A stretch of DNA of 64,000 nucleotides from Flavobacterium reichenbachii. Its GTDB lineage: Bacteria > Bacteroidota > Bacteroidia > Flavobacteriales > Flavobacteriaceae. Position 1 is the stretch's first letter. Every line of letters starts with the position of its first letter. The stretch covers positions 1 through 64,000 of the forward strand of contig NZ_MUHF01000037.1 of the NCBI RefSeq assembly GCF_002217435.1. The letters run 5' to 3'. Positions 7,369 to 14,863 of the stretch are shown piece after piece. The notes beneath the pieces were generated by a model. It had not been told where the DNA came from. It did not search any database and saw only the letters and a program-made list of their open reading frames with translations. The translations under genes were made by a program, and so were the position numbers.

Positions 7369-7926
7369 ATGAAAAAGGAATTGACAATAGATCAGCAGGA
7401 AGAATTACTTAAAGTATTACAAATTCGGTTTGAGAAAAATATGCAGCGCCATAAAGGTTTAGATTGGAGTAAAATTCAAGCAAAACTAGAAGCAAATCCG
7501 AAAAAATTATGGTCAATAGATGAAATGGAACGAACGGAAGGTGAACCCGATGTTGTAGGTTACGATGAAAAAAGCAGTGAATATCTTTTTGCAGACTGCT
7601 CAGCCGAGAGTCCAAAAGGGCGTCGCAGCATTTGCTATGATCATGAAGCACTTGAAAAAAGAAAAGAGAACAAACCAAAAGACAGCGCTGTAAATATGGC
7701 TGAAGAAATGGGAATTGAACTTTTGAACGAACAGCAATACAGAGAATTACAAGAATTGGAGAAATTTGATACCAAAACTTCAAGCTGGATTGCAACTCCG
7801 GCTGAAATAAGAAAATTGGGTGGTGCAATTTTTTCAGATTTTCGTTATAATACTGTTTTTGTGTATCATAATGGGGCAGATTCTTACTACGCAGCAAGAG
7901 GTTTCCGTGGATTACTAAGAGTTTAA
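7369..7926 (+). CDS. DUF4256 domain protein
   Basis: A 185-residue soluble protein covered end to end by DUF4256. It shows the opening LLKVLQIRFEKNMQRHKGLDW, the central GEPDVVGYDEKSSEYLFADCS and SPKGRRSICYDHEAL blocks, and the closing GGAIFSDFRYNTVFVYHNGA with a terminal arginine-rich RGFRGLLRV. No enzymatic function is established for the family, which is often found with SRPBCC/ArsR genes, as here. It is the last gene of the operon, 20 bases after DoxX, and is followed by a clear terminator. Confidence 0.85.
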   Translation: MKKELTIDQQEELLKVLQIRFEKNMQRHKGLDWSKIQAKLEANPKKLWSIDEMERTEGEPDVVGYDEKSSEYLFADCSAESPKGRRSICYDHEALEKRKENKPKDSAVNMAEEMGIELLNEQQYRELQELEKFDTKTSSWIATPAEIRKLGGAIFSDFRYNTVFVYHNGADSYYAARGFRGLLRV

Positions 7927-7934
7927 AACACTAT

Positions 7935-7966
7935 AAAAAAACTCAATTATTTCTAATTGAGTTTTT
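7935..7966 (+). terminator. Bidirectional intrinsic terminator
   Basis: ACTCAATTA (7941-7949) pairs TAATTGAGT (7954-7962) around a TTTC loop, flanked by A6 and T6. It ends the ArsR operon, and could also serve the convergent zinc-ribbon gene. Confidence 0.85.
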
Positions 7967-7995
7967 TAGTTTTTGGTAAAAAGATAATTCAAAAA

Positions 7996-8694
7996 TTATT
8001 TTTTTTCTCTTTCAATTCTTTTAATTGGATATTTAAAAATCATAGTATCTTTTGCGATTTGATTTCTTGCGATTTGAATTTTAGTACTATATTGGTAAGC
8101 ATCCCCATAATACTCTTTTTTAAAACCATCCTGAATGATCGTATTTACTCTTTTTTCACTTAATTGATCAAAATTGCAAATACTAAATTGTATTGAATCT
8201 TTTGTAACATTTTTTACAATTGCAAATCCTGTTGGAGCATACGTTTTATTGTCTATAACAGTATCTTTTTTATCCAGAAAATAAACATCATTGTATTTTG
8301 GGTCTGCTAATTTTGCTGCAAATTCTTTATTGGCATTATCATTTAGCTCTTTTATTCTTTTTAATTCGCTTTCGCTTTTTGGCAATTTTGCCCAGATAAT
8401 AAGACCTGCAATTATAAACAACCCAATAAAGTGCCAGATTGTATATTTAAGTTCTTTTCTTAATCTTAAAGAAATACTGAACATTTCTGGTGTAAAAGCA
8501 TTTCCTTTATATTTGGTGCTGCATTTAGTACACTGAACATTGATTTCTTTAAATAAAGGAAAACACTTTATTCCAAAAAGGTGAAAGGATTTTACAAGCG
8601 ATTGAAAAACAAGTTTTTCTCTCTGTTCACATTTAGGGCAAAAACATTCTAATTCTCTGGTATTTCCGTTGCTGGCTACTCCGTATAAAATCAT
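7996..8694 (-). CDS. Zinc-ribbon, single-pass membrane protein
   Basis: A 232-residue protein. The N-terminal zinc-ribbon has two knuckles, C19-x-x-C22 and C55-x-x-C58, then one membrane helix at about 86-101 (IWHFIGLFIIAGLIIWA), then a 130-residue C-terminal region of mixed structure. N-termini starting MILYG followed by a zinc ribbon are common in Flavobacterium, and their function is unknown. An upstream in-frame ATG at 8748 adds 18 basic and hydrophobic residues that do not resemble the family start, so 8694 is preferred. Convergent with the DUF4256 operon. Confidence 0.7.
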   Translation of the reverse strand: MILYGVASNGNTRELECFCPKCEQREKLVFQSLVKSFHLFGIKCFPLFKEINVQCTKCSTKYKGNAFTPEMFSISLRLRKELKYTIWHFIGLFIIAGLIIWAKLPKSESELKRIKELNDNANKEFAAKLADPKYNDVYFLDKKDTVIDNKTYAPTGFAIVKNVTKDSIQFSICNFDQLSEKRVNTIIQDGFKKEYYGDAYQYSTKIQIARNQIAKDTMIFKYPIKRIEREKK

Positions 8695-8827
8695 GGTTGT
8701 TGGTTTTGGGATTTTAATTTTTAAAATAAAAATTTGCTGGTGAAACAAATTCTGCCGGCGAATGTAAGGAAATTTAGAAAACTATCTAATCAGGATTATT
8801 AAAATTAGCAGTTTAATAATCATCCGT

Positions 8828-8859
8828 CATTTTGGCTAACACAACAACCAAAATGGCTA
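8828..8859 (+). promoter_or_regulatory. Paired TGGCTA repeats upstream of the SDR-AraC operon
   Basis: TGGCTA occurs at 8833-8838 and again at 8854-8859, 21 bases apart (two helical turns, same face). CATTTTGG (8828-8835) and CCAAAATG (8848-8855) also form a perfect 8-bp inverted repeat. A near-consensus -7 element CAACTTTG follows at 8882-8889. Tandem sites of this spacing are typical of AraC-family activators, and an AraC gene closes the operon. Confidence 0.5.
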
Positions 8860-8914
8860 CTTCCCTCCTCTCCTTTTGATACAACTTTGCATTATAATTT
8901 TAAAACATAAAAAA

Positions 8915-9721
8915 ATGCAAAAAACAATCTTTATTACAGGAGCATCAACAGGATTAGGAAAATCGACAGCAAAATTATTTCACAGCAAAGGCTGGCAGGT
9001 AATTGCAACTATGCGCAGCCCGGAAAAAGAAACCGAATTAAATCAATTAGAAAATATTGTTTTGCTGCCGTTAGACGTAACTAATTCGCAGCAAATTGCA
9101 GAAACCATTAAAAATGTAACTGCTTCGTATTCTGTAGATGTAGTATTAAATAATGCTGGTTATGGTTTAATCGGCGCATTAGAAGCATTAAGCGACGAGC
9201 AGATTTTTCGTCAGATCGAAACTAATTTAATGGGCGTTATAAGAGTTTCTAAAGCTTTTGCACCACACTTTCGTGAAAAAAGAAATGGTATTTTTCTCAA
9301 TATAACATCAACATTTGGATTAATGGGATTTCCTACTTGTTCTGTTTACAGTGCGACAAAATTTGCAGTAGATGGATTTTCTGAAAGTCTTGCATCAGAA
9401 TTAGTGCAATTTGGGATTCAGGTAAAAGTAATTGCACCGGGCGGCATGCAGACCGATTTTGCTATTCGTTCTATGGAAATCGGCCAGCACGATGCTTACG
9501 AAAAACTAACGGCAGAAGTAAGCAAAGGTTACAGTCCGGAACAATTAGCCAATTATACCAAAGTCGAAGATGTTGCTCAAATTGTTTACGATGCCGCAAC
9601 AGACAGTAAAAATCAATTTAGATATATTGCAGGAAATGATGCTGTTGCTTTATACAACGAAAGAATAAAATCTGGAGCCGAAGCGCAAGTTGAAAATATA
9701 AAAACAATGTTTACTTTTTAA
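8915..9721 (+). CDS. Short-chain dehydrogenase/reductase
   Basis: A 268-residue classical SDR oxidoreductase. The NAD(P)-binding TGASTGLG motif lies at residues 8-15, NNAG follows at about 80, and a catalytic serine (NITSTFG) precedes Y-x-x-x-K in VYSATKFAVDG. A PGG segment follows the active site. An upstream in-frame ATG at 8876 is disfavoured because it adds 13 residues ahead of the Rossmann strand and overlaps the -7 element. The substrate is unknown. First gene of an operon with a small ABM-fold protein and an AraC regulator. Confidence 0.9.
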   Translation: MQKTIFITGASTGLGKSTAKLFHSKGWQVIATMRSPEKETELNQLENIVLLPLDVTNSQQIAETIKNVTASYSVDVVLNNAGYGLIGALEALSDEQIFRQIETNLMGVIRVSKAFAPHFREKRNGIFLNITSTFGLMGFPTCSVYSATKFAVDGFSESLASELVQFGIQVKVIAPGGMQTDFAIRSMEIGQHDAYEKLTAEVSKGYSPEQLANYTKVEDVAQIVYDAATDSKNQFRYIAGNDAVALYNERIKSGAEAQVENIKTMFTF

Positions 9722-9730
9722 TTTTAGAAA

Positions 9731-10036
9731 ATGAAAAATCAAGCCATAGAACTTACTACCTTTAAACTAAAAGGTTTTACAATTCAGGAATTTATTGAAG
9801 CCAATACAGAAATTGATGTTTTTTTGAAACGTCAGTCAGGATTTCGTTCCAGAACGATCTTCGAACTAAAAAAAGGAGTTGTATACGATATGTTATTGTG
9901 GGACAGCGTACAAGAAGGAACAGCAGCACTGCATCTGCTTATGGATGAGCTTAGTGATTCTGTCGTACACGATATGATCGATCAAAGTTCTGTAAGCTGG
10001 AATATTGCCCAAATAGAACATTTTGTAAATTTGTAA
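9731..10036 (+). CDS. Small ABM-like (dimeric alpha/beta barrel) protein
   Basis: A 101-residue protein beginning 9 bases after the SDR stop. The pattern IELTTFKLKGFTIQEFIEANTEIDVFLKRQSGFRSRTIFELKKGVVYDMLLWDS matches the ferredoxin-like fold of antibiotic-biosynthesis-monooxygenase / DABB proteins, with the QSGF turn between helix 1 and strand 2. It is probably a small dimeric enzyme or ligand-binding partner of the SDR. The fold is inferred from pattern only, and no catalytic residues can be assigned. Confidence 0.65.
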   Translation: MKNQAIELTTFKLKGFTIQEFIEANTEIDVFLKRQSGFRSRTIFELKKGVVYDMLLWDSVQEGTAALHLLMDELSDSVVHDMIDQSSVSWNIAQIEHFVNL

Positions 10037-10062
10037 ACCAATCTTTTATTATAATTTGAATA

Positions 10063-10977
10063 ATGAAAAATCAGCCAAAAATATTTAATTCGCTTTCTGA
10101 GCTGCACAAAGCTATGGGACAGCCAAAACCCATGCATCCGCTTGTTAGTATTATAAATTATGGAGAAGCTGTTTTTGATGCAAAAGATTTTGAAAATGGG
10201 ATAATTCTGGACTTTTATAAAATTTCTTTTAAAACGAGTTTCAACGGAAAAATTAAGTATGGACATGGTTTTTATGATTTTGAAGAAGGCGGTATGTCAT
10301 TTGTGGCGCCCGGACAGCTTTTGAAAATGCAGGAAGAAGAAGCTGATTACAGCGGACTTTCTCTGCATATTCATCCAGATTTTATTCGGCCTTACTCTTT
10401 GAATGCCACTATAAAACAATATGGGTTTTTCAATTATACAGCTTCAGAAGCTTTGTATTTATCAGAAAAGGAAAAAGAAACGATTTTAGGCGTTTTCAAA
10501 AGTATTCTAAATGAATTGAATGAAAGGATTGACCATTTCAGTCAGGATGTAATTATTTCTCAAATCGAACTTTTGCTGAATTACAGCAACCGATTTTACA
10601 ACCGTCAGTTTATAACCCGAAAGGCAGTTAATAACGATGTACTGGCGCAGCTTGAAACTTTATTGAATGATTATTTTAATGACGAAAAAGCATTATTAAA
10701 AGGTTTACCGACAGTAGCTTTTGCTGCTGAAGAATTAAATCTTTCGCCAAGATATTTAAGTGACTTATTACGCAATGTCTGCGGGCAGAATACACAGCAG
10801 TTCATTCACGATAAATTAATAGAAAAAGCAAAAGAATATATTGTAAAAGGCACATTTTCTATTTCAGAAATAGCGTATAAATTAGGTTTTGAACATCCGC
10901 AGTCTTTCAATAAATTATTCAAGAAAAAGACAAATTCAACTCCCGTAGAATTTCAACAATCGTTTACTAAAAATTAA
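10063..10977 (+). CDS. AraC-family transcriptional regulator
   Basis: A 304-residue regulator. The N-terminal sensing domain is cupin-like (about residues 1-180, with GGMSFVAPGQLLKM). The C-terminal AraC DNA-binding domain (about 200-300) has two HTH units: TVAFAAEELNLSPRYLSDLLRN and FSISEIAYKLGFEHPQSFNKLFKKKTNSTP. The end of the second unit is the AraC signature. It starts 26 bases after the ABM gene and closes the SDR operon, which it probably controls through the TGGCTA repeats at 8833-8859. The inducer is unknown. Confidence 0.9.
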   Translation: MKNQPKIFNSLSELHKAMGQPKPMHPLVSIINYGEAVFDAKDFENGIILDFYKISFKTSFNGKIKYGHGFYDFEEGGMSFVAPGQLLKMQEEEADYSGLSLHIHPDFIRPYSLNATIKQYGFFNYTASEALYLSEKEKETILGVFKSILNELNERIDHFSQDVIISQIELLLNYSNRFYNRQFITRKAVNNDVLAQLETLLNDYFNDEKALLKGLPTVAFAAEELNLSPRYLSDLLRNVCGQNTQQFIHDKLIEKAKEYIVKGTFSISEIAYKLGFEHPQSFNKLFKKKTNSTPVEFQQSFTKN

Positions 10978-10991
10978 AGAAACGGTAAAAA

Positions 10992-11027
10992 TTAAATCGG
11001 AACAAAACTAATTTTGTTCCGATTTAA
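10992..11027. terminator. Perfect 16-bp hairpin between convergent genes
   Basis: Arms TTAAATCGGAACAAAA (10992-11007) and its exact complement (11012-11027) enclose a CTAA loop. It lies between the convergent AraC and SDR genes and probably terminates both. The flanking T-tracts are weak. Confidence 0.75.
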
Positions 11028-11044
11028 ACTTATTTTATTGACAA

Positions 11045-11782
11045 TTACCAAGGACTTTCTTCGCTTTCGTCCTCAATATCATTACTAAAGAATTTTCCAG
11101 TTGGTGCCTCTGCGTCTGTTACAGTATGTTTTATTATAAAACTTGCTGCACTTTCTACAGAACCAGGACCGCTGTGATGATTAAAATCTGTGGCAGTGTA
11201 ACCAGGATCTATTGCATTTACTTTAAATGGCAGATCTTTTAATTCGTAAGCCAAAGTAACCGTAAAAGCATTTAATGCTGTTTTTGAAGAAACATAAGAA
11301 ACTGCTTTAACGGCATAATATTTCCACGTTGGATCACTGTGCAAAGCAAGAGAACCTAAACCAGAAGTAATATTGCTGATTCTTGGGCTGTCCGATTTTT
11401 TAAGTAATTCAAGAAAAGCCTGAGTTACTCGTATCACACCAAAAAAGTTTGTATCGAATGTTTTTTGAATATCTTCAACAGAAGTTGTCGAAGAATCCTG
11501 CGGTACATCTCCTAAAACTCCGGCATTATTAATTAGAATGTCCAGTTTGCCCTGCTCCTTTTCTATAATGTTTCTGGCCGCCGTAACACTTTCCTCATTT
11601 GTAACATCAATCTGAATTGCTTTGATGTTTTTATATCCGTTTTGAGACAATTCTGCTGCCACGGCTTCTCCTTTTTGCAGGTCACGTGCTCCCAAATATA
11701 CAAACAATCCTTTTTCTGAAAGCTGTTTTACTGTTTCTAAACCTATGCTTCTATTTGCTCCTGTAATTAATACTGTTTTCAT
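11045..11782 (-). CDS. Short-chain dehydrogenase/reductase
   Basis: A 245-residue classical SDR. TGANRSIG at residues 7-14 is the cofactor-binding loop and NNAG lies near residue 85. The catalytic Ser lies in SNITSGLG, and Y-x-x-x-K appears as YVSSKTAL. A DPG segment follows the active site, and the C-terminus is acidic (EDESEESPW). The substrate is unknown. It is transcribed away from the AraC operon, just downstream of a Crp/Fnr gene on the same strand. A 23-base palindromic site shared with that regulator lies 56-78 bases upstream of the start. Confidence 0.9.
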   Translation of the reverse strand: MKTVLITGANRSIGLETVKQLSEKGLFVYLGARDLQKGEAVAAELSQNGYKNIKAIQIDVTNEESVTAARNIIEKEQGKLDILINNAGVLGDVPQDSSTTSVEDIQKTFDTNFFGVIRVTQAFLELLKKSDSPRISNITSGLGSLALHSDPTWKYYAVKAVSYVSSKTALNAFTVTLAYELKDLPFKVNAIDPGYTATDFNHHSGPGSVESAASFIIKHTVTDAEAPTGKFFSNDIEDESEESPW

Positions 11783-11837
11783 TTTTTTATCTTTAAAATT
11801 TATTGGTACAAAGCTGCATCAATTAAAAACGAAAACA

Positions 11838-11860
11838 TTTGTCATTTGGCAAAAAGCGAT
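11838..11860 (-). promoter_or_regulatory. Crp/Fnr-type palindrome upstream of SDR
   Basis: The plus strand reads TTTGTCATTTGGCAAA (11838-11853), continuing to GCGAT at 11860. It is a near-palindrome, identical at 21 of 23 positions to the site at 12465-12487 upstream of the adjacent Crp/Fnr gene. On the minus strand it lies just upstream of a candidate promoter (CAGCTTTG), an activator-like position. Confidence 0.65.
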
Positions 11861-11861
11861 T

Positions 11862-12431
11862 TTATCGGATATTTTTTCTGATTCGGCTTAAAGATGATTG
11901 TGTAATTCCGAGATAAGAAGCCAAATACGAAAGCGGAATGCGATTGATGATCTTAGGATATTTTTCCATAAAAGACAAATAACGTGTTGTAGCATCTTCT
12001 GACACTAACGGACTTCTACGCTCGATTTTCTGCATTAGAGATCTGGAAATAATTTTGTGTACAATGGTATCCCAGCCTATAATAGTATTTAGGAGTTCTT
12101 CCCAATCTGATTTAGAAAAAACAATGAGTTTACAATCTGTGACTGCCTGAACATAAGCCGAAGAACAAATGCTGTTCTGAAAACTTTCTAAATCTACTAC
12201 AAGATTGTTTTCGTCAATAAAATATTTGGTGATTTCCTCGCCTTTTTTATCGTAATAACAAACTCTCATAACTCCATCTAAAACAAATCCAACTTGTACA
12301 GAAACCTTTCCTGCTTCAGAAAAATAGTCGTCTTTTTTAATTTCTAAATGTGTTGCTTTTCCCGTAATTAAATCAATTTGCTGCTGATTCAAATTACCGA
12401 ACTGCAATATAAAATTTATTAATTCTTTCAT
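11862..12431 (-). CDS. Crp/Fnr-family regulator
   Basis: A 189-residue regulator. The N-terminal cyclic-nucleotide-binding-like beta-roll (about residues 20-115) contains KDDYFSEAGKVSVQVGFVLDGVMRVCYYDKKGEEITKYF. A linking helix follows, then a compact C-terminal HTH (YLASYLGITQSSLSRIRKNI). It lacks the Cys cluster of Fnr and the canonical cAMP-binding Arg, as is usual for flavobacterial members, so the ligand is unknown. Upstream lies a perfect TTTGCCA-TT-TGGCAAA palindrome that it probably uses for autoregulation. A copy precedes the downstream SDR. Confidence 0.88.
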   Translation of the reverse strand: MKELINFILQFGNLNQQQIDLITGKATHLEIKKDDYFSEAGKVSVQVGFVLDGVMRVCYYDKKGEEITKYFIDENNLVVDLESFQNSICSSAYVQAVTDCKLIVFSKSDWEELLNTIIGWDTIVHKIISRSLMQKIERRSPLVSEDATTRYLSFMEKYPKIINRIPLSYLASYLGITQSSLSRIRKNIR

Positions 12432-12464
12432 GCGGACAAGTTAAGGATAACTTTTTATAGGGAA

Positions 12465-12487
12465 TTTGCCATTTGGCAAAAAGTGAT
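12465..12487 (-). promoter_or_regulatory. Crp/Fnr autoregulatory palindrome
   Basis: TTTGCCATTTGGCAAA (12465-12480) is a perfect 7-2-7 inverted repeat, extended by AAGTGAT to 12487. It sits 34-56 bases upstream of the regulator's ATG and matches the site before the SDR gene at 21 of 23 positions. Confidence 0.7.
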
Positions 12488-12498
12488 ATTGGTTACAA

Positions 12499-13263
12499 TT
12501 AATTCCAAATTCCGTTCATCTCTGTTAGAATAACTGGTTTTCCGTCGGTGACTATAATAGTGTGTTCGTGCTGCGCCATAAAACCGCCTTTGTTTCCGAC
12601 CATTGTCCAGCCGTCCTGCAAAGTTTCTGCGTAAGTAGAAGTTGTAGAAATGAAAGTTTCTATTGCCACGACAGAATTTTTCTTAAATCTGGTAAAATTA
12701 AATCGGTCTTTATAATTAGCGATATCGTGTGGTTCTTCATGAAGACTTCTTCCTATTCCGTGGCCGGTTAGATTTTTAATTACTTTATAGCCTCTTTTTT
12801 TGGCTTCAGTTTCCATTATAAATCCGACATCAGATATGCGGACGCCGCCTTTTATGTTGTAGATTGCTTTCTGTAAAATTTCTTTAGAAGCTTCAATTAG
12901 TTTTTGATGCTGATTTAGGTCTTCACCAATCACAAATGATCCTCCGTTGTCTGACCAAAAACCGTCTAATTCTGCAGAAACATCAATATTAATCAAATCA
13001 CCTTCGGCAAGTATTCTTTTATCTGATGGGATACCGTGACAAAATTCATTATTCACACTAATACAAGTCCAACCCGGAAAACCATAAGTTTCATATGGTG
13101 CTGATTTTGCCCCTAAATCATTTAAAATTTGTCCTCCAAAATTGTCTAACTCCTTTGTAGTCATTCCTGGTTTGGCAAAATTTCTCATTTCTTTTAGTGC
13201 AATTGCAACAGCTTCACTTGCCTTTTGCATTCCTACTAATTCTGATTCTGTTGTAATAGACAT
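12499..13263 (-). CDS. map: Methionine aminopeptidase, type I
   Basis: A 254-residue metalloenzyme that removes the initiator Met from nascent proteins in the cytosol. The pita-bread fold and its five metal ligands are visible in order: D in INIDVSAELDGFWSD (two Asp), H in LTGHGIGRSLHEEPH, E in VVAIETFIS, and E in MAQHEHTIIV. The length is normal for type I enzymes without an N-terminal extension. It is transcribed divergently from the NTF2-like gene. It stands outside the ribosomal-protein operon where many bacteria keep map, so it may be a second, stand-alone copy. Confidence 0.92.
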   Translation of the reverse strand: MSITTESELVGMQKASEAVAIALKEMRNFAKPGMTTKELDNFGGQILNDLGAKSAPYETYGFPGWTCISVNNEFCHGIPSDKRILAEGDLINIDVSAELDGFWSDNGGSFVIGEDLNQHQKLIEASKEILQKAIYNIKGGVRISDVGFIMETEAKKRGYKVIKNLTGHGIGRSLHEEPHDIANYKDRFNFTRFKKNSVVAIETFISTTSTYAETLQDGWTMVGNKGGFMAQHEHTIIVTDGKPVILTEMNGIWN

Positions 13264-13437
13264 AATGTTTGTTTTTATCGTTTTATAAGAGGAATAATTC
13301 TCTCTAAAACCGGATTTTATTTGGTACTAAAATACTATTTTTTGCTTTATAATTGGTTAGCTTGTCTTAAAATCGGATCTATTTATTATATTAGCTTATC
13401 AATAGTATTCAATCAAAACCAATCAAATCACTTTAAA

Positions 13438-13809
13438 ATGACAGCAGTAAAAGATCAGACTCAAGACATTATATATAAAGCATATACTGCTTTTAACGAA
13501 CGAAATATTGATAATGCACTTTCTACAATGCAGCCCGACGTACAGTGGTCTAAAGCCTGGGAAGGCGGTTATATAAGCGGACATGATGAAATTAAAGAAT
13601 ACTGGACAAGACAATGGACGGAAATAAATCCTAAAGTTGAACCAGTTGCTTTTGCTGAAAGAGAAAATGGAAGTCTCGAAGTTAACGTACATCAAAATGT
13701 AAAAGACCTGCAAGGCGGTGTATTATTTGACGGAAATGTAAAACATGTTTATACATTTCAGGAAGGTTTAATAAAAACCATGGACATTGAGCTTTTCGAT
13801 AATAATTAA
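13438..13809 (+). CDS. SnoaL/NTF2-like protein
   Basis: A 123-residue cone-shaped NTF2/SnoaL-fold protein. It shows the first helix IIYKAYTAFNERNIDNALSTMQPDVQW, the GHDEIKEYWTRQWTEI helix after the GYISG turn, and closing beta strands ending KHVYTFQEGLIKTMDIE. Such proteins bind small ligands or act as isomerases; nothing here identifies a substrate. ATG at 13438 is preferred over an in-frame ATG 117 bases upstream, whose extra residues are hydrophobic and derive from the divergent promoter region with map. Confidence 0.8.
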   Translation: MTAVKDQTQDIIYKAYTAFNERNIDNALSTMQPDVQWSKAWEGGYISGHDEIKEYWTRQWTEINPKVEPVAFAERENGSLEVNVHQNVKDLQGGVLFDGNVKHVYTFQEGLIKTMDIELFDNN

Positions 13810-13832
13810 TTCCTGATCATTTAAAAATCAAA

Positions 13833-14096
13833 ATGACACATTTTTTAGAGTTATTAAAAGCGCACAACAAAGACTTTAAAGTTAAATTTATATCGATTTT
13901 AAAAGATACCAGTTTATTGAATGTTAAAGATTTATCAGCTTCATTTGATTCATTGCTTGAATCTAAAAAAATAACAATATTATTTAAAGATCTTGATTTA
14001 GATCATTTAAATAATATTGTTGATTCTATTGCAGAATTAGAGATACATATTGGAAATTGTTCGTTTCATGAAGAATACGATCCGAACTTATCATAA
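13833..14096 (+). CDS. Small hypothetical protein
   Basis: An 87-residue, mildly acidic, Leu-rich protein starting 23 bases after the SnoaL-like gene. It contains THFLELLKAHNKDFKVKFISILK and LFKDLDLDHLNNIVDSIAELEIHIGNC, which suggest a mostly helical soluble protein. There is no signal peptide, membrane span or recognised domain. I do not recognise the family. Its spacing suggests co-transcription with the upstream gene. Confidence 0.55.
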   Translation: MTHFLELLKAHNKDFKVKFISILKDTSLLNVKDLSASFDSLLESKKITILFKDLDLDHLNNIVDSIAELEIHIGNCSFHEEYDPNLS

Positions 14097-14104
14097 TTGT
14101 TTTT

Positions 14105-14671
14105 TTATTTAATATCCTTTAGTTTTTCAACCAAATGAAAGCTGCTTCCGCCGCCACAAGAAGCTGCAGTTACTTTTCCTTTCTCATCAATTAAGATTTT
14201 AGCCGGACTGCACACTAAATTATGATGGAGCTTTTCTTCTTTGTCTGTAGAAATTGTATTGTCAATTTGATCAAATGCTATTTTAGAACTTTTTAAATAA
14301 TCCTGCAGTTCTGCATCGTTGTCGACAAATCCTTCTACGATACCAATAAATTGTACTTTATCTTTATACAAGTCATAAATTTCGTTAAGCTCTTCTGCCA
14401 TATCGTAGCTATCACTTTTTTTTAAGTACGATTTATCATAAACAAAAACTACTAAATTTTTACCTTTATAATCTTCAGAATTAAATGAACTTCCTTTAAT
14501 TGTTTTAGCCGAAAAATATTTGGGCACGGCATTAAGGGAGAAATCTATTTCATTTTTTTTCATTTCAAGAGCCATTGCCTGAAGTTCTTTTAAGTCTTTT
14601 TCTTCTTGAGCTTTTTTATTTTCGCAGGAAATCATAATGGGAAAAATAAGAAGTAGTAAAAAATATTTCAT
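14105..14671 (-). CDS. Thioredoxin-fold lipoprotein lacking the CxxC motif
   Basis: A 188-residue predicted lipoprotein (lipobox IMISC, acylated Cys at 16). A charged linker is followed by a TlpA/AhpC-like thioredoxin fold (about residues 55-185): FSAKTIKGSSFNSEDYKGKN, the strand LVVFVYDKSYLKK, the VQFIGIVEG strand, and CSPAKILIDEKGKV with the cis-Pro loop. Where thioredoxins carry WCxxC, this protein has YDKSYLKKS, so the redox pair is missing. Two other cysteines remain: one just before the cis-Pro and one in SCGGGSS. Its role is therefore unlikely to be ordinary disulfide exchange. Confidence 0.75.
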   Translation of the reverse strand: MKYFLLLLIFPIMISCENKKAQEEKDLKELQAMALEMKKNEIDFSLNAVPKYFSAKTIKGSSFNSEDYKGKNLVVFVYDKSYLKKSDSYDMAEELNEIYDLYKDKVQFIGIVEGFVDNDAELQDYLKSSKIAFDQIDNTISTDKEEKLHHNLVCSPAKILIDEKGKVTAASCGGGSSFHLVEKLKDIK

Positions 14672-14863
14672 ACAGCGATTACTTTTTTATTTATAATAAT
14701 CTAAAATAATGATTTTTTTGTTTAAAAGTGTTCATCATAATCAATATTTTTACAGAAATGCAAGATATAATCATTTTGATTTAGCTATTAATTTGTATAA
14801 TTTGCCACAACCAAAAATCAGGTATTAAAGCCAAAATCTCATAATCGAAACTCCTTTCATTAA

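Noticed and set aside
7409..7897. 162-codon minus-strand ORF opposite the DUF4256 gene
   Set aside because: It is an antisense shadow of a well-supported gene and shows no recognisable domain.
13321..13437. N-terminal extension of the SnoaL-like protein
   Set aside because: The extension is hydrophobic and lies in the divergent promoter region with map; it does not fit the family start.
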